From: Parietaria judaica
Lineage: Eukaryota > Streptophyta > Magnoliopsida > Rosales > Urticaceae
Assembly: GCA_954871525.1 (NCBI GenBank)
Contig: OX940869.1
Span: forward strand, 25,634,001-25,698,000
Direction of reading: 5' to 3'
Length of the DNA stretch: 64,000 bases
Below the pieces are notes generated by a model that made no database searches, had not been told where the DNA came from, and saw nothing but the letters and a program-made list of their open reading frames with translations. Made by a program: the position numbers and the translations under genes. Shown in pieces: positions 21,297-31,809 of this stretch (position 1 is the first letter of the stretch; the number at the start of each line of letters is the position of its first letter).

Positions 21297-24200
21297 TCAG
21301 CACGTTTGTTGCATATGCGGCGGCCTAACAGCGTCGACAAACCACGATTTCCAAGCCTCCATGTAGTGACCAAACAGCTCGTACAGAGCTGCAACACACA
21401 AACAAAACCCATTATTAGATCGAAATGAAACCGATGATCAACACGACATAATACTCAAAGGATAAGTCAAAATCCGGGTCTAGCAAACCGATATATACTT
21501 AAAACACTTTCCTAATTAGAACTCTCTCTAAATCAGCGGGTCTAGCAATCAAACATAAAGATAGATATCAAAATTCACAGAACTGACACGCCGTTAGCAT
21601 TTCCTGAATTTGTCGTGATCTCGAATTTCATCCCAGATCCCGTATTTCTATGAATTTTGCCATTTATTTCGGGTACCATGCAATGCACATGCTAGTGTTT
21701 TGGGACAAGATTATAATTCTATGATGACTAATAAACCTTTGCAGCTTTGTCCCTGATTTTGTTGAAAAATAATCACAATTTTAAAGGGCGTCGATGAAAT
21801 GTTCATCGATTATCATGTGAAATGACCATTTGCCACTAAACAGCGTGTGCATTGTACGTGACTCAAAATTGGACGAAAACCGTCAATCAAGAGGAAAATT
21901 TGCAACACTCAAAATTTAGAAGGAAACTGCTAAAACCACTATTTAAACGAACAGTTTACAAAGACAAAACAAAACGCAGAAAAAATTGCTCGAAGAAAAA
22001 GTTTTTGGAAATTTAAAACATGAAATGAAATGATAATCTTTACTGCAAATAAGATGTCGAATTAATATAGAAACTAAGCAAACGCAATCCATTCTGGTAA
22101 ATGTGCTTTGTTCACAATGTACCTTCATTTTGATACCGAGGTCGATAAGTAGACGCCAAGCTTTCCCAATCTTGAACTTGCACTGTTCTCTTACTTTCAG
22201 CTCCTTCTACCTTAGCTTGGCAAATAGGAGCAAAAGGGCCAAATTCGATTCCCTTATGGCCGGGTTTTATTGCCTCCTTTGAATCTTCTACATTAGCTCG
22301 GCAAATCGGAGCAAAAGGGCCGAATTCGATTCCCTTAGGGCCGGGTTTTATTGCCTCCTTTGAATCTTCACCATCATATAGAGTAGTTTGTCCACTTACT
22401 TCCTGCTTCAGTATGCAATCCACAGTGGTTGTTTCTCTTTTTCTCTTGAAATCGAAATTTGAAAGCTCAGTACCGAATCTTCTTTTTCTCGATGCGCTAA
22501 CATCATCATTCTGCGGTTTTTCTCTCAAGCGCAACCACCTATATGCCGGTTTTCCACTATCAGGGTGACGAATCTGCAAAAAAAAATAGCAATTCAGTGG
22601 TGTGAAGACTTACTGATAATATTTGCCATTTTTCGATATGATAACGTTTAACAACTTACCTTCTCAATCAAGTTCACGGAAGATAAAACGTTCGCAATAT
22701 CGTAAAGACGTCTAACTTTTGCTGCGAAAAAAATCCACAAATAAAGTGTAAAGTGTTAATCTAATGCCTGAATCATAACGTAGCTGAGAAAAAAAATTGG
22801 ATAGCAAAGAAGATATCAATTACTTCTGAGAGCAGTGGCGTCATCTGCATCGCCCGGCAACGCCTTGGCGGCATTTTCGAGCAATATGAAATCCACCTAA
22901 ACGAGAAAAAAATAAAAAAAGAAGGATCAGCAAGCTGTAAGGAAGCTGATGAAAACCTAGAACCACTGAAGATCAGCTTACTTCAGAACAGAGAAAAAGC
23001 TTGATGAAATTCTGAGTGAGAAGCGCTAGAGACTTGTCTCTTTTGTTTCCTGCTGGACAAAACAAAACATAAAGCCAAAGATAAGTTCATGTAGAAGTTA
23101 ATAAATTCTACAACAATGTTTGAATTCTAACACAAAAACAACGTAAGTAAAGCAGAAAAACACAAGGTTCGGTACAGGGAAACCCAGATTCTTAAAAAGT
23201 GCATGGCAGACATGCCAATTCACTATGATCGAAGGAATAAACCGGCAGAGGAAGAGAGTGTGTGACGGTTGTTACCCCATGCCTAAAATTGCATGTTAGG
23301 ACAGAATTCCTAACCCCAAGTACATAATTTGCCAACACCTAATCCCTTTGCTCCCCACCATAAAGCCCCCAAAAAACCCGGATAAATTTATGTTGCACTG
23401 AGAAGTTTCAATTTTGGATTCAGGTCACAAACGCTAACAAACTATACAGTTAATTGTGGTCTTAAACTCTTAATTACATGAAAATCAATTCAAATGCATT
23501 GCAACACAGCACAAAAGGAACTGAAGATTACTGTTTTTGCAGGATGCTGAAGAAAAATCCTCTCCTTTAGTGTTCAAACCCAACAGTGTTTTATACTCCT
23601 CGTCGTTTGACGTCTAGTAAGAAAACAGAAAAAAAAACCCGAATTAGATTCAAGAAACAGGTAGTTTACAATTGAGTAAAATAGACCAGAAATCCACTTA
23701 CTATGGCTGTTGTGCACCGAATACTGGCGCTGAAGTTCTCGGCAAGACCTTCTTCCTGAATTCAAATACAAAAATTACCAACATTAGACTCACAGATAAT
23801 CCACATGCAATTAATCCAACAATCACAAAAAAAAAAAATTAAAAAAATCAAGAGTTACCCTGAGCTGCTCCAGAGCGAGAGGAATATGCCCAATACCATT
23901 CCAAGTATACTGATTCTTGGCTCTTCTAGCTACGACCTAACGAATCCAAGACCAAACAGAGAAACTAAGTACAGAGAAAATTCAATCGCTATCAAAGAGA
24001 AAGGGAAAACCATTAGACAACTTACTCCAACAATCTCTAGTATATTCACAACATCGTACATTCGGCGACGCTCCACTCCTACATGAAAACCCAGAAGTCG
24101 TTCGAATAAAAAATCAAGAAGAAAAAAAATGGCGTTGTTTGGCTATCCGAAAGTCAACTGAAGAACAAATTCATAATAATTCTCAAGAAAAATAGCAAAT

Positions 24201-24459
24201 TGGTGAGAAAGCGAGGAGAAATCTTGACCTAGCTGAGTCGCGGCGTCGTCGAGCCCAACCGTGTTCACCTCCTCCCGATCGTACAGCCTCAAGAAGCTGC
24301 CAAACGCGAAGATCTATCAAACCGCGAACATCGAGAAAAGAAAAGATTAGCGAACCGAAAAGCAACTTACTTGGCACACAAAACCCCGAGCGACTTCTCC
24401 TTGCGACAATAAGCGCTCGGTTTGGCATCGGATTCGTGAGAAGCAAGAGTCGAAGACAT
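21297..24459 (-). CDS. Atypical E2F transcription factor, DEL/E2FE type
   Basis: Eleven exons on the minus strand: 24459-24371, 24296-24229, 24078-24026, 23936-23859, 23755-23702, 23613-23532, 23049-22982, 22896-22824, 22721-22660, 22573-22123, 21388-21297. They total 1170 nt (389 aa) in one frame. Two E2F DNA-binding domains are present. The first runs from SLGVLCANFLRLYDREEVNT through GVERRRMYDVVNILEIVGVV to RRAKNQYTWNG. The second runs from KRDKSLALLTQNFIKLFLCS through RRLYDIANVLSSVNLIEK to KPAYRWLRL. Both keep the RRxYD(V/I)xN(I/V)L recognition motif. No DP-dimerisation, marked-box or Rb-binding segment is seen, as expected of DEL proteins, which bind E2F sites alone and repress endocycle or cell-cycle targets. 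Exon 10 holds an 81-bp tandem duplication. The tail (HYMEAWKSWFVDAVRPP) is coded by the last exon. Confidence 0.93.
22203..22364 (-). repeat. 81-bp in-frame tandem duplication in the E2F-like gene
   Basis: Units 22203-22283 and 22284-22364 each code 27 residues built on EDSKEAIKPG and KGIEFGPFAPIC. They differ at a handful of bases, and both frames stay open. Confidence 0.9.
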
Positions 24460-24815
24460 GGCTGGAAACCTGAGCTTCGCTTGGGAGATCGAAATGGGGA
24501 AAGAAGAGAATGGAAATGGAGGATTTGGGATCTGATGTCGAGTTGAGTGGGTGAATGGAATCGAATATTAGAGAGAGAGAGAGAGAGGATGGTTTTCGTT
24601 TATTTGGTTCGTGTGAGCGCGGGAATTCAAATTGAGATCTGCTACCGCGGTTTTTCTCTAAATTACGAATTTCGCCTCTGTCAGGCGCTCGAGGCCGCCG
24701 GTTGGCGGAAGGGTAATCTCGGTATTATTCCTATATTCGTGGGAGAACTACTTAGCTTTTAACCCTACACGAAGAGCATCTCCATCTTTAGCTTGACAAT
24801 TTTATCATTTTATTT

Positions 24816-26372
24816 GGGAAACTTGCAAAAATGTTTAAAAAAAATATCATAATTCAATTTTTAAACACAAACTCAGAAAATATATAATTCTAAACTTTGC
24901 CCATTTAAAGACGCTTTTACCCTTAAACTAACCTAACCATATAGTTACTTTAACCCCTCTCTCTCCTCCTTCTCACCCTCTCTCTCGGCTCCCTCAATTT
25001 CATTCGCTGCAAACACATCCAAGAACACACTTCGCCATGCCTTTGACCTGATCCGACGCGCACGCCGACCACCGAACTCCGCGCCTCCGCCACGAGTTCG
25101 ATGTGCATACGCCCTCTCCACACTCGCACGCTCTGTCTCCTGAGGTTCGTACTTTTTTTAGGGTTTTTTTTCTTCACTGAGTTTGGATATGAAATGTCTT
25201 CTAGGATTTTTACTTGGGAGTTGTGGTATTGTATTTTTTTTTTTTGGGAAGTTTAATTTTTTTTTTCTTTCTCTGGAATGCTTTTTTAGGAATGTTGTTA
25301 GGGTTTTTGGCATGGGCTTCGCAAGTGGGATCGTTTTTGGCGATTTGGGGACAGATTTTGGAATTTTGAGGAGATTTATTTGCATTTTTGGGATAATTTT
25401 TGGTAGTTTAGGGACAATTTTCTGGCAGTTTTATCTGTTTTTTCTTTTTCATTTCTTTATATTGTAATTCTTTAACATTCTTCTCTTTTGTTTCAGATCT
25501 TCGTTTAGAGTTTCTTATCAATATTTTCATAGATTGGGTGATGAGCGTAATTGGGTGCTTCCAAATTTTTTGAAGAACATTCATGTTGGGAGTTCCCCTT
25601 GAGAAAAAGCGGGTAGGTCATCCAAAGAAACAAAAGGGGGGAAGACGTCCGACAAAGCGTTGACCGTCGCAAGGTGAAATCATTGTGGAGCATAAAAAGT
25701 GCTCAAAATGTGGAGTGATAGGTCATAACCGAGTACCATGTAAATCAAGAGGGGTAATTACGTGAAATTATTGCAAGGATTATGTGGAATTATTATAAGT
25801 ATTTTGTAGGATCATTGTAAGGGTTATGTGGAATTATTGTAAGGATTTATAGAATTTTGCAACGATATGACTTTATGTATGGTTTTTGTAGTATGAATCT
25901 GCCTGAAAAGTATGAAGATTTTTATAGTAAAATTATATATGGGTCGTTGTAAAATATTTTATTTTATTTAACCTTCTATAGAAGAATTTATTTTATTTAA
26001 CCTTCTTATAGATGATTTTTTTTTACTATTTATATAAGTAAACCCAAAAATTGTCCTTTGAATTGCATAGAAAATGTTCGTCATAAACCGAAAAACTGTC
26101 CTTCGAAAATCCAAACATTGTCATCGTCGAAGGGAATGAGAAAGGGAGAAAAGGGAATGAGAAAAGGAGAGAGAAACTGAAAGGGGTCCCTAATTTTTTA
26201 GGGCTTCATTCGTGCGAGAAAGAGAAAGGAGAGAGGTAGGAGAGAAATGGTTGGGTTAGTTAACTAAGGGTAAAATCGTCTTAAAATGGGCAAAGTTTAA
26301 AATGATATATTTTTTGAATTTGTATTCAAAAGTTGATTATGGTATTTTTTTAGCCATTTTTGCAAGTTTCCC
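24816..26372 (+). mobile_element. Deleted MuDR-like element with long terminal inverted repeats
   Basis: The left end GGGAAACTTGCAAAAATG is repeated in reverse complement at 26355-26372. The inverted repeats run at least 130 bp (shared words TTTAAACTTTGCCCATTT and TTTTACCCTTA, allowing single changes). Flanks TTTTATTT and TTTCATTT agree at seven of eight bases. The interior keeps a transposase 3' remnant (25592-25755), with the rest lost or degenerate. The element is thus a once-autonomous MULE now internally deleted. Confidence 0.75.
25592..25755 (+). pseudogene. Zinc-knuckle remnant of a MuDR-type transposase
   Basis: One frame reads a basic Arg/Lys/Pro segment (VGHPKKQKGGRRPTKR), a TGA stop, then HKKCSKCGVIGHNRVPCKSR. 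The spacing CX2CX4HX4C is a CCHC knuckle, which in plant MuDR-like transposases follows a GRPKK-type basic stretch at the C-terminus. The stop and the lack of MULE catalytic sequence upstream show it is dead. Confidence 0.65.
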
Positions 26373-26381
26373 TTTCATTTA

Positions 26382-26659
26382 GGGTTAATAGCGGCGTAAA
26401 TACCTAAATAATCAGAGTATCTATACCGTGTACTCAACGTAAAAAATGGTGGGAAGAGTACCCGAATCGCGTTTTGAGGCGTTGACCATGAAAAACCGTC
26501 CAAATAATTTGCTTCTTTGCCATGTTATCGCCGCGTGTGCTTGACCGTCACGTCACTTTTTTAAATAAAAAAATCATTTTTAATTTTTTTTAATTCTCTC
26601 TCTCTCTTACACAGTAGAAAGTTTGATCATGGTGTAGGTATTTACGCCGCTATTAACCT
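26382..26659. mobile_element. Mutator-type MITE (278 bp) with perfect 9-bp target duplication
   Basis: Ends GGGTTAATAGCGGCGTAAAT and ATTTACGCCGCTATTAACCT are near-perfect inverted repeats. TTTCATTTA occurs immediately on both sides (26373-26381 and 26660-26668). The insertion lies directly next to the end of the MuDR-like element. Terminal sequence places it in the same broad family as the MITE at 12265. Confidence 0.9.
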
Positions 26660-26735
26660 TTTCATTTATTAGTATTAAAAAAAAACAATTGACAATAGGT
26701 TTTTGCGATTGACTAGCTAGATATGGCTACTAGTA
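26571..26735 (+). repeat. Left copy of a direct duplication (partner 28358-28522)
   Basis: It starts ATCATTTTTAATTTTTT, continues through the CT run, the right half of the MITE and its TTTCATTTATTAGTATT flank, and ends near TAGATATGGCTACTAGTAC. The same order recurs at 28358-28522 with scattered substitutions. Confidence 0.8.
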
Positions 26736-26800
26736 CCAGTGTTCAAAATTTTGCGATTATGGGAGGATAATCGAACGATTATCGCTGGATACATGGTTCT

Positions 26801-27678
26801 TGTTGATGTGTAAATTCGTCCCGAAATTGGAACGATAAGGTTATTAATTATATTTACGATCCAAGTAATTTAAGACTAGAGTCATGAATACAATTGAATA
26901 TTCATACACAAAATGGGCCTTTGAAATACATAAATAAAAGCCCAAAAGAGATTTGAAGTGAGGCCGGGGCCCGACCAGGCCCATCTGTCCAAAATCCAAA
27001 GCTCGTCCCGGGCAGATACTGCCAGAGAGGCATCCGAGCAGAAATGAAGCTCCAGCGAAGAAGCCCAAGCAAGAGCGCCACGTCAGCAAGAAAACCCAAG
27101 CAGAAAAAGTCAAAAGCTCCATTCAAATTCTTCAAAGCCCGACAAAAAAATTTTCCACGACCAATATTCAAACTCCCATGACGTTGAGTCAAAGTCCACC
27201 ATCGCGCAATTCTCTCGAGAAGTGGCCCACGTGTCAGCTCGGCAGTGAGTCAAGTTCCGAACTCGGAGCCACTACCAACGTTCTCTACGACCACTAACGG
27301 GCATAATTTGAAGGCCTATAAAAGGAGAGGAGCAACACCATTTCACGGACGCAAGCATACACCCTGAGAGAAAAGAGTCATAGATTTGTATTTTTTTCAG
27401 AGTGTTTTTATTCTTTCTTTTCGATCATTTCTTTATCGGCTTGTGGTTTTGGTTGATCTTTCTTCCAAATTCAATAAACGTACAAAGGACGTAGTCAACT
27501 ACCGCATTGGGACGAACCTCTCTAAAAAAACCCTTGTGTTTTTTTATCGCTTTCTTTTATTTGTCACCGTCATAGTATTGACGATGCGGAGGTCAAGATC
27601 CACGATCATTTAGCAAATTCAAATCGAAATCCCATACACATATTTTCGTGACTGTTGGTGTGCAAAACCACGTCAACA
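26801..27678 (+). mobile_element. Solo LTR (878 bp) of a Tat-type gypsy element
   Basis: It begins TGTTGATGTG and ends CACGTCAACA, with the perfect 5-bp duplication GTTCT at 26796-26800 and 27679-27683. Its ends and internal words (GTAGTCAACTACCGCATTGG, ACGGGCATAATTTG-like region, CCGTCATAGTATTGACGATG) match the reverse complement of the LTRs at 35569-36471 and 47247-48297. A TATA-like CCTATAAAAGGAGAGG lies near 27314. It formed by LTR-LTR recombination that removed the element body. Confidence 0.9.
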
Positions 27679-28357
27679 GTTCTTGGTAAATTATCGCCAT
27701 TAATCGTCACCTTTTTATACTTATCGCTAGAAAAGAGAGGTATTTTTTATGAAGGTTTTCAAGTGCAAATCGGCGATACTCGGATGACTTATCGGTGATT
27801 TTTTAAAAAAAAAAATCTAAACTTTTAATTTAATTGCAGCAAAAATAATTAAGTTTGCACCCCACCTGGCCAGAAGGGCGGCGCGCGCGTGGTGGTGGTG
27901 GTACATTGTGTGAGTCTTCTCTCTTCCACAAAAGTGGGTGGCCCCAAGGGTCCAAGCCCCTGTCCCAAATATTTGGTACATAAACATCACCAAACTCTTG
28001 TTATCTATGCACATGGGACTCTATCTAAGGAGATAAACTAAGTGCAACTAAACCTTCAAACTAACACTTGATTTATGTTATGTTTTGTATAACAATTTCA
28101 TTATGTTTATGTTTTGTGACATTAATATTTTATGTTATGTTTTTTAGTATAAATATGTATAAAATATTTTATAAGTTTTCCATCGATATATCCATCGATA
28201 AACGATTAATCCATCGGTAAGTATCGATAAGTTCGATAACGAAAAACGATAACTTTTATAGTTTTTCCATCAATAAATCCATTGACAAACAATTAGTCCG
28301 TCGATAACGGCAAACGATTTAACGGCAAACGATTTAACGGCAAGCCTCCATCGATTA
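27679..28357 (-). mobile_element. Fragment of a hAT-like element related to the one at 34425-49488
   Basis: Read in reverse, about 27830-28010 matches 48821-49010 in order: ATTTGGTAC, GGGCTT-GACCC, CTTTTGTGGAAGAGAG, a CCACCACCACCAC run, then GAGGTGGGGTG-type words and TAATTATT. The flanking CCATCGAT/GATAA-rich words (28180-28350) look like subterminal repeats of the same kind. The solo LTR 26801-27678 inserted into this fragment. Confidence 0.5.
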
Positions 28358-28522
28358 TCATTTTTAATTTTTTTAATTCTCTCTCTCTCTCTTACACTGT
28401 AGAAACTTTGACCATAGTATAGGTATTTACACCGCTATTAACCCTTTCATTTATTAGTATTTTCAAACAAACAAAAAATTGACAGTAAGTTTTTGCAATT
28501 GATTAGCTAGATATGACTACTA
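28358..28522 (+). repeat. Right copy of the direct duplication (partner 26571-26735)
   Basis: It contains only the right half of the MITE plus its right flank, so it is a copy of an already inserted MITE and not a second insertion. Confidence 0.8.
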
Positions 28523-29035
28523 GTACTAACTATGAGTAGCTATTTTATAAATTGGCTTAGTTTACTCATTTAATTTTTAAATGGGGCACAATTATTGAAG
28601 AATGTGGTCAATTAAGATGATTTATATTTGAATAAAATATTAAACTAATTTTTATGTTAGTTAAGGTAGAGAGTATAATCAGAGTGACCAACTAAAAGAT
28701 GGCTAGTTGAAAGACCAAATGTGTATTTATCTTTTTCTCTACAAGTTTTGCTTTCATTCTTTTCCTTTGTCAACATGTGTTTAACAATATAGATGATATA
28801 TAACTGTATCCATTTTTAATTTTCACTTGATTTTTCGGTTACTAGTTTCGGTAAAAAGCTGATACCGGTAGAATACTGAAAACAGGTCCCCCGGTGCGGT
28901 AGTCGTCTTTTTTGCAGCTTCTACGGGAGAATCACTGTTTATCTGACGGTTTTAGTTAATGAGGCATTCACGATAACCTTTCATGAATGAACTTCAGTCC
29001 CCGTCATTGGCCACGCATGCGCATATTTTGAAAAT
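28523..29035. other. AT-rich spacer, no gene recognised
   Basis: Around 28850-28885 a short motif (CGGTAAAAAG followed by ATACCGGTAGA) recurs at 56978-57002, hinting at a shared dispersed repeat. Nothing else stands out. Confidence 0.35.
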
Positions 29036-29039
29036 TGAA

Positions 29040-30560
29040 GGTCAATAGGCGTAATTCTCGGTAATAACAATAATAATGAAGTGTCCGCTATAAAGGTTCT
29101 GTTAAATGTTATTTATCACTATATTGTTTCTAAGATATTATTACCGCTAGTAAAAAATATGGCCGATGTGCTACCGCTAATAACCAAACTAGATTTCACT
29201 GCTTCCAATTATAGTGAGACATACGACATAACTGATACGACAAAACATTTTTGCGCTACAAAAAGTGTGTCCGCTATACATAGTAAGCATGAAACATCAA
29301 ACCACTATACATAACTAGTAAGCATGAGACATCAAACCGCTATACATTCGAAATAATATAGTGATATATACGACATAACTAGTCCACCGTCATACAAAGT
29401 GGTTCCGCTAATAAGCATGGAATCTTAAAACCGCTATATATAACTAATAAGCATGAAATCTTCAAACCTCTATACATATATATATATATATAATCTTCAA
29501 AACACAGAGTCCATGCTCTCGACGTAATCATGGGCAGACGAAACATATATATTAAATTGCGCGCTCCATACATTTCTCCACCAGTCCTCCATTGATAATA
29601 ATGAGTGGTTCGTATGTGTCACCCTTTGGCCGGAGAGCAGTAGTATTACTTGTTGGTAGTTCCGTTTGGCGTCGACAATTAGGAGTGGTCCGTTTCTGGT
29701 CCGCTGATGAATTTGATGAGCGTTGATGAACGTCGGGTTGCCATATGCGAGCCCGCCAACTTTTCAATACGCTCTTGAATCCCATCAGAAATTTCGTCGG
29801 CAGTTCTGATAGGATCTTGTCGAACGAGGTCTTCGGGTAGGTGCTCGGAAGTGCATTCCTTTATAATTTCTGATAATATAATTTGAGAGGCTGAATATTT
29901 AGACTTAAGAGGATGACCAAGTGCATTACTACCATCTTTTTAATACACTCGGACTAACACGTCCTTTAAATAGCAAATCTGAACTCGGGGTTTTCAATTT
30001 GTGGTCGTAATTATAGCGACGTTTGAGATTTCTCATGAGTAATCATTAGTGTGCATATAAATTAGGTGTGACGGTTGTTGTGACGGTTGTGTTGCTCGAT
30101 GTCTCGTTAATAATGAATAGCGGTAATATCAAATTTATTAGCCGGAGTAAAGAACTTGATCTTAAAATAACAAGTGTAATTGATAACGGTAATAAAATAA
30201 AATAGCGGGAATTGAAATACTAGTAACAAACGAAAACACACTCGTCCATAGTGAAATTTTTGTAGCGGGAATTAAAATAACAAGTGTAATTGATAACGGT
30301 AATAGATGTCTCAGTATTAATGAATAGCGGTAATATCAAATTTATTAGCCGGAGTAAAGAAAGTGATCTTAAAATAACAAGTGTAGTTGATAACTATAAT
30401 AAAAAAATTGTAGCGAGAATTGAAATATCAACAACAAACGAAAACACACTTGTCCATAGTGAAATTTTTGTAGCGAGAATTAAAATAAAAAGTGTAATTG
30501 ATAACGGTAATAACAAGTGTAGTTGAAATACTAGTAAAAAACGAAAACAGACTCGTCCAT
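29040..30560. repeat. Region rich in CCGCTA/TAGCGG motifs, downstream part of the DUF1985 element
   Basis: From 29070 to 29460 the plus strand repeats CCGCTA words with AAGCATGAAATCTTCAAACC-type spacers. From 30110 to 30540 it repeats TAGCGGTAATATCAAATT, TAGCGGGAATT and TAGCGAGAATT with ACTCGTCCATAGTGAAATTT spacers, partly as direct repeats (30116-30290 against 30318-30500). Between them, about 29600-29860, the minus strand has Arg/Ser-rich codon-like sequence broken by stops, likely coding remains of the same gene. Confidence 0.6.
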
Positions 30561-30644
30561 ACTGACTAAAAATACTCGTCCAAAATACTGAAGAAAAAAA
30601 TAGTCAAAATACTACAGAGGTTACAAAACATAGTTTAAAATTCA

Positions 30645-31387
30645 GACTCCGGTGGCGGGGGCGGCAACGGCAGCGGGGACCGCGGTCGCTGGACGATCCT
30701 TTCACCACGTTCCAATGACTGCACGAGCATCCCAAACATGTGGCCTCGATAAAAAAGAGACCCATCGAGGGAGTTTATATGCGGCAAAGCAACTTCCATC
30801 TCCTTGGGAAGAAGCACACTCAATTGTCCCTACAAATTGAATAGTACAATTACAAAAAAAAAAGTTGATATTGTTAAATATATAATAGAGCAACCAACCC
30901 TTGGATCTGCCCCATCCAAAATAGTGTTTTGAATTGATAGGCAGTGAAGATGGATACTTTCAACTGGCCGCATTTTCCATTTGCACATACGAGGTGCCTC
31001 CTCGGACTCTCGTGGGTCGGCTAAGACACATGCCAGAGCAGGCAAACAGTCGTACGCCAAAATCTGCATGAAGTTAAAATATTAAATTTATACATAAGAT
31101 GTCGATTGTAAATAAATAACTTACATATATACTAGTAGTGGGTGGATGAACTCCAGAACGTTATAGTCGGGATCTATGGTGGCCCTGTTGCTCGTTGTCT
31201 AGGCATGTTGTTTCGTAGCTCCCTAAGTGCTTTCAATCGGAGACTATGTACCGAGTCCATGAATGACATTCGGCTCCAAGGATATTGAACGAATACGTCA
31301 AGGTCCTCCATTTAAGAGAAGAATTTCCTAGGCGAAATAGTTTCATCATCATGGGTAACAAAACTTCGAAGATGAAGCTGAGGCATG
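30645..31387 (-). pseudogene. DUF1985-type transposon gene, 3' portion (split by the copia insertion)
   Basis: On the minus strand the copia junction at 31387 leads into LSFIFEVLLPM, then, after a frameshift, MEDLDVFVQYPWSRMSF, a DUF1985-family signature. A short intron near 31070-31125 is followed by ILAYDCLPALACVLADPRES and APRMCKWK, then, past another intron, by LVQSLERGERIVQRP. The gene at 59747 has the counterparts FLAYECLPAVAAYLADPREV, APRMCRWK and LVDFLERGERIIQTP in the same order and with introns at the same places. Frameshifts and stops show decay. The 5' portion lies at 51662-52900. Confidence 0.8.
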
Positions 31388-31781
31388 TGAATCGTTTAAG
31401 CCGTGATTTGCCAATACCGAGACTTGCACAACAAGTTCCTTGTACTCGACTCTCAATTAAACTTGGCACTCAAGTTTGTGTGAGGATAAGATAGTAATTT
31501 TATAAAGAAGTGTTGCTATATAAATAGATGTGAAATAGATGTGTAGTTGTAATAAAACTTGAACTCCCACTCGTATCGTTATTCGCTTCTATATCAGAGA
31601 AACAATTTTATCACTCCATTATTCATCTCACTCTTGTTCTTCTTCAGCACGACCAAAAGGCATTTACGTGGAGTACACAGTGTCGTTTATCTCCTTTGCT
31701 CATAACACTTGTGCGTATAAGGTGCGATAGTTGTGCATTTTTGTGTGTGTTTTAATAGCGATCAAAGAAGTGGAACCAATA
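31388..31781 (+). repeat. 5' LTR of the copia element
   Basis: Similar to 51254-51654 over its length. The right LTR has a local duplication of CCAAGTTTGTGTGAGGAAAA, absent here, and several substitutions separate the two, so the insertion is not recent. Confidence 0.93.
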
Positions 31782-31809
31782 TTTGGTATTAGAGCCCAAG
31801 CCGAAGCAC

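Noticed and set aside
25183..25467. Phe/Gly-rich 94-codon frame
   Set aside because: T-rich noncoding interior of the MuDR-like element; composition explains it.
26844..27192. Two overlapping minus-strand frames of 92 and 96 codons
   Set aside because: They lie wholly within the solo LTR and have no family resemblance.
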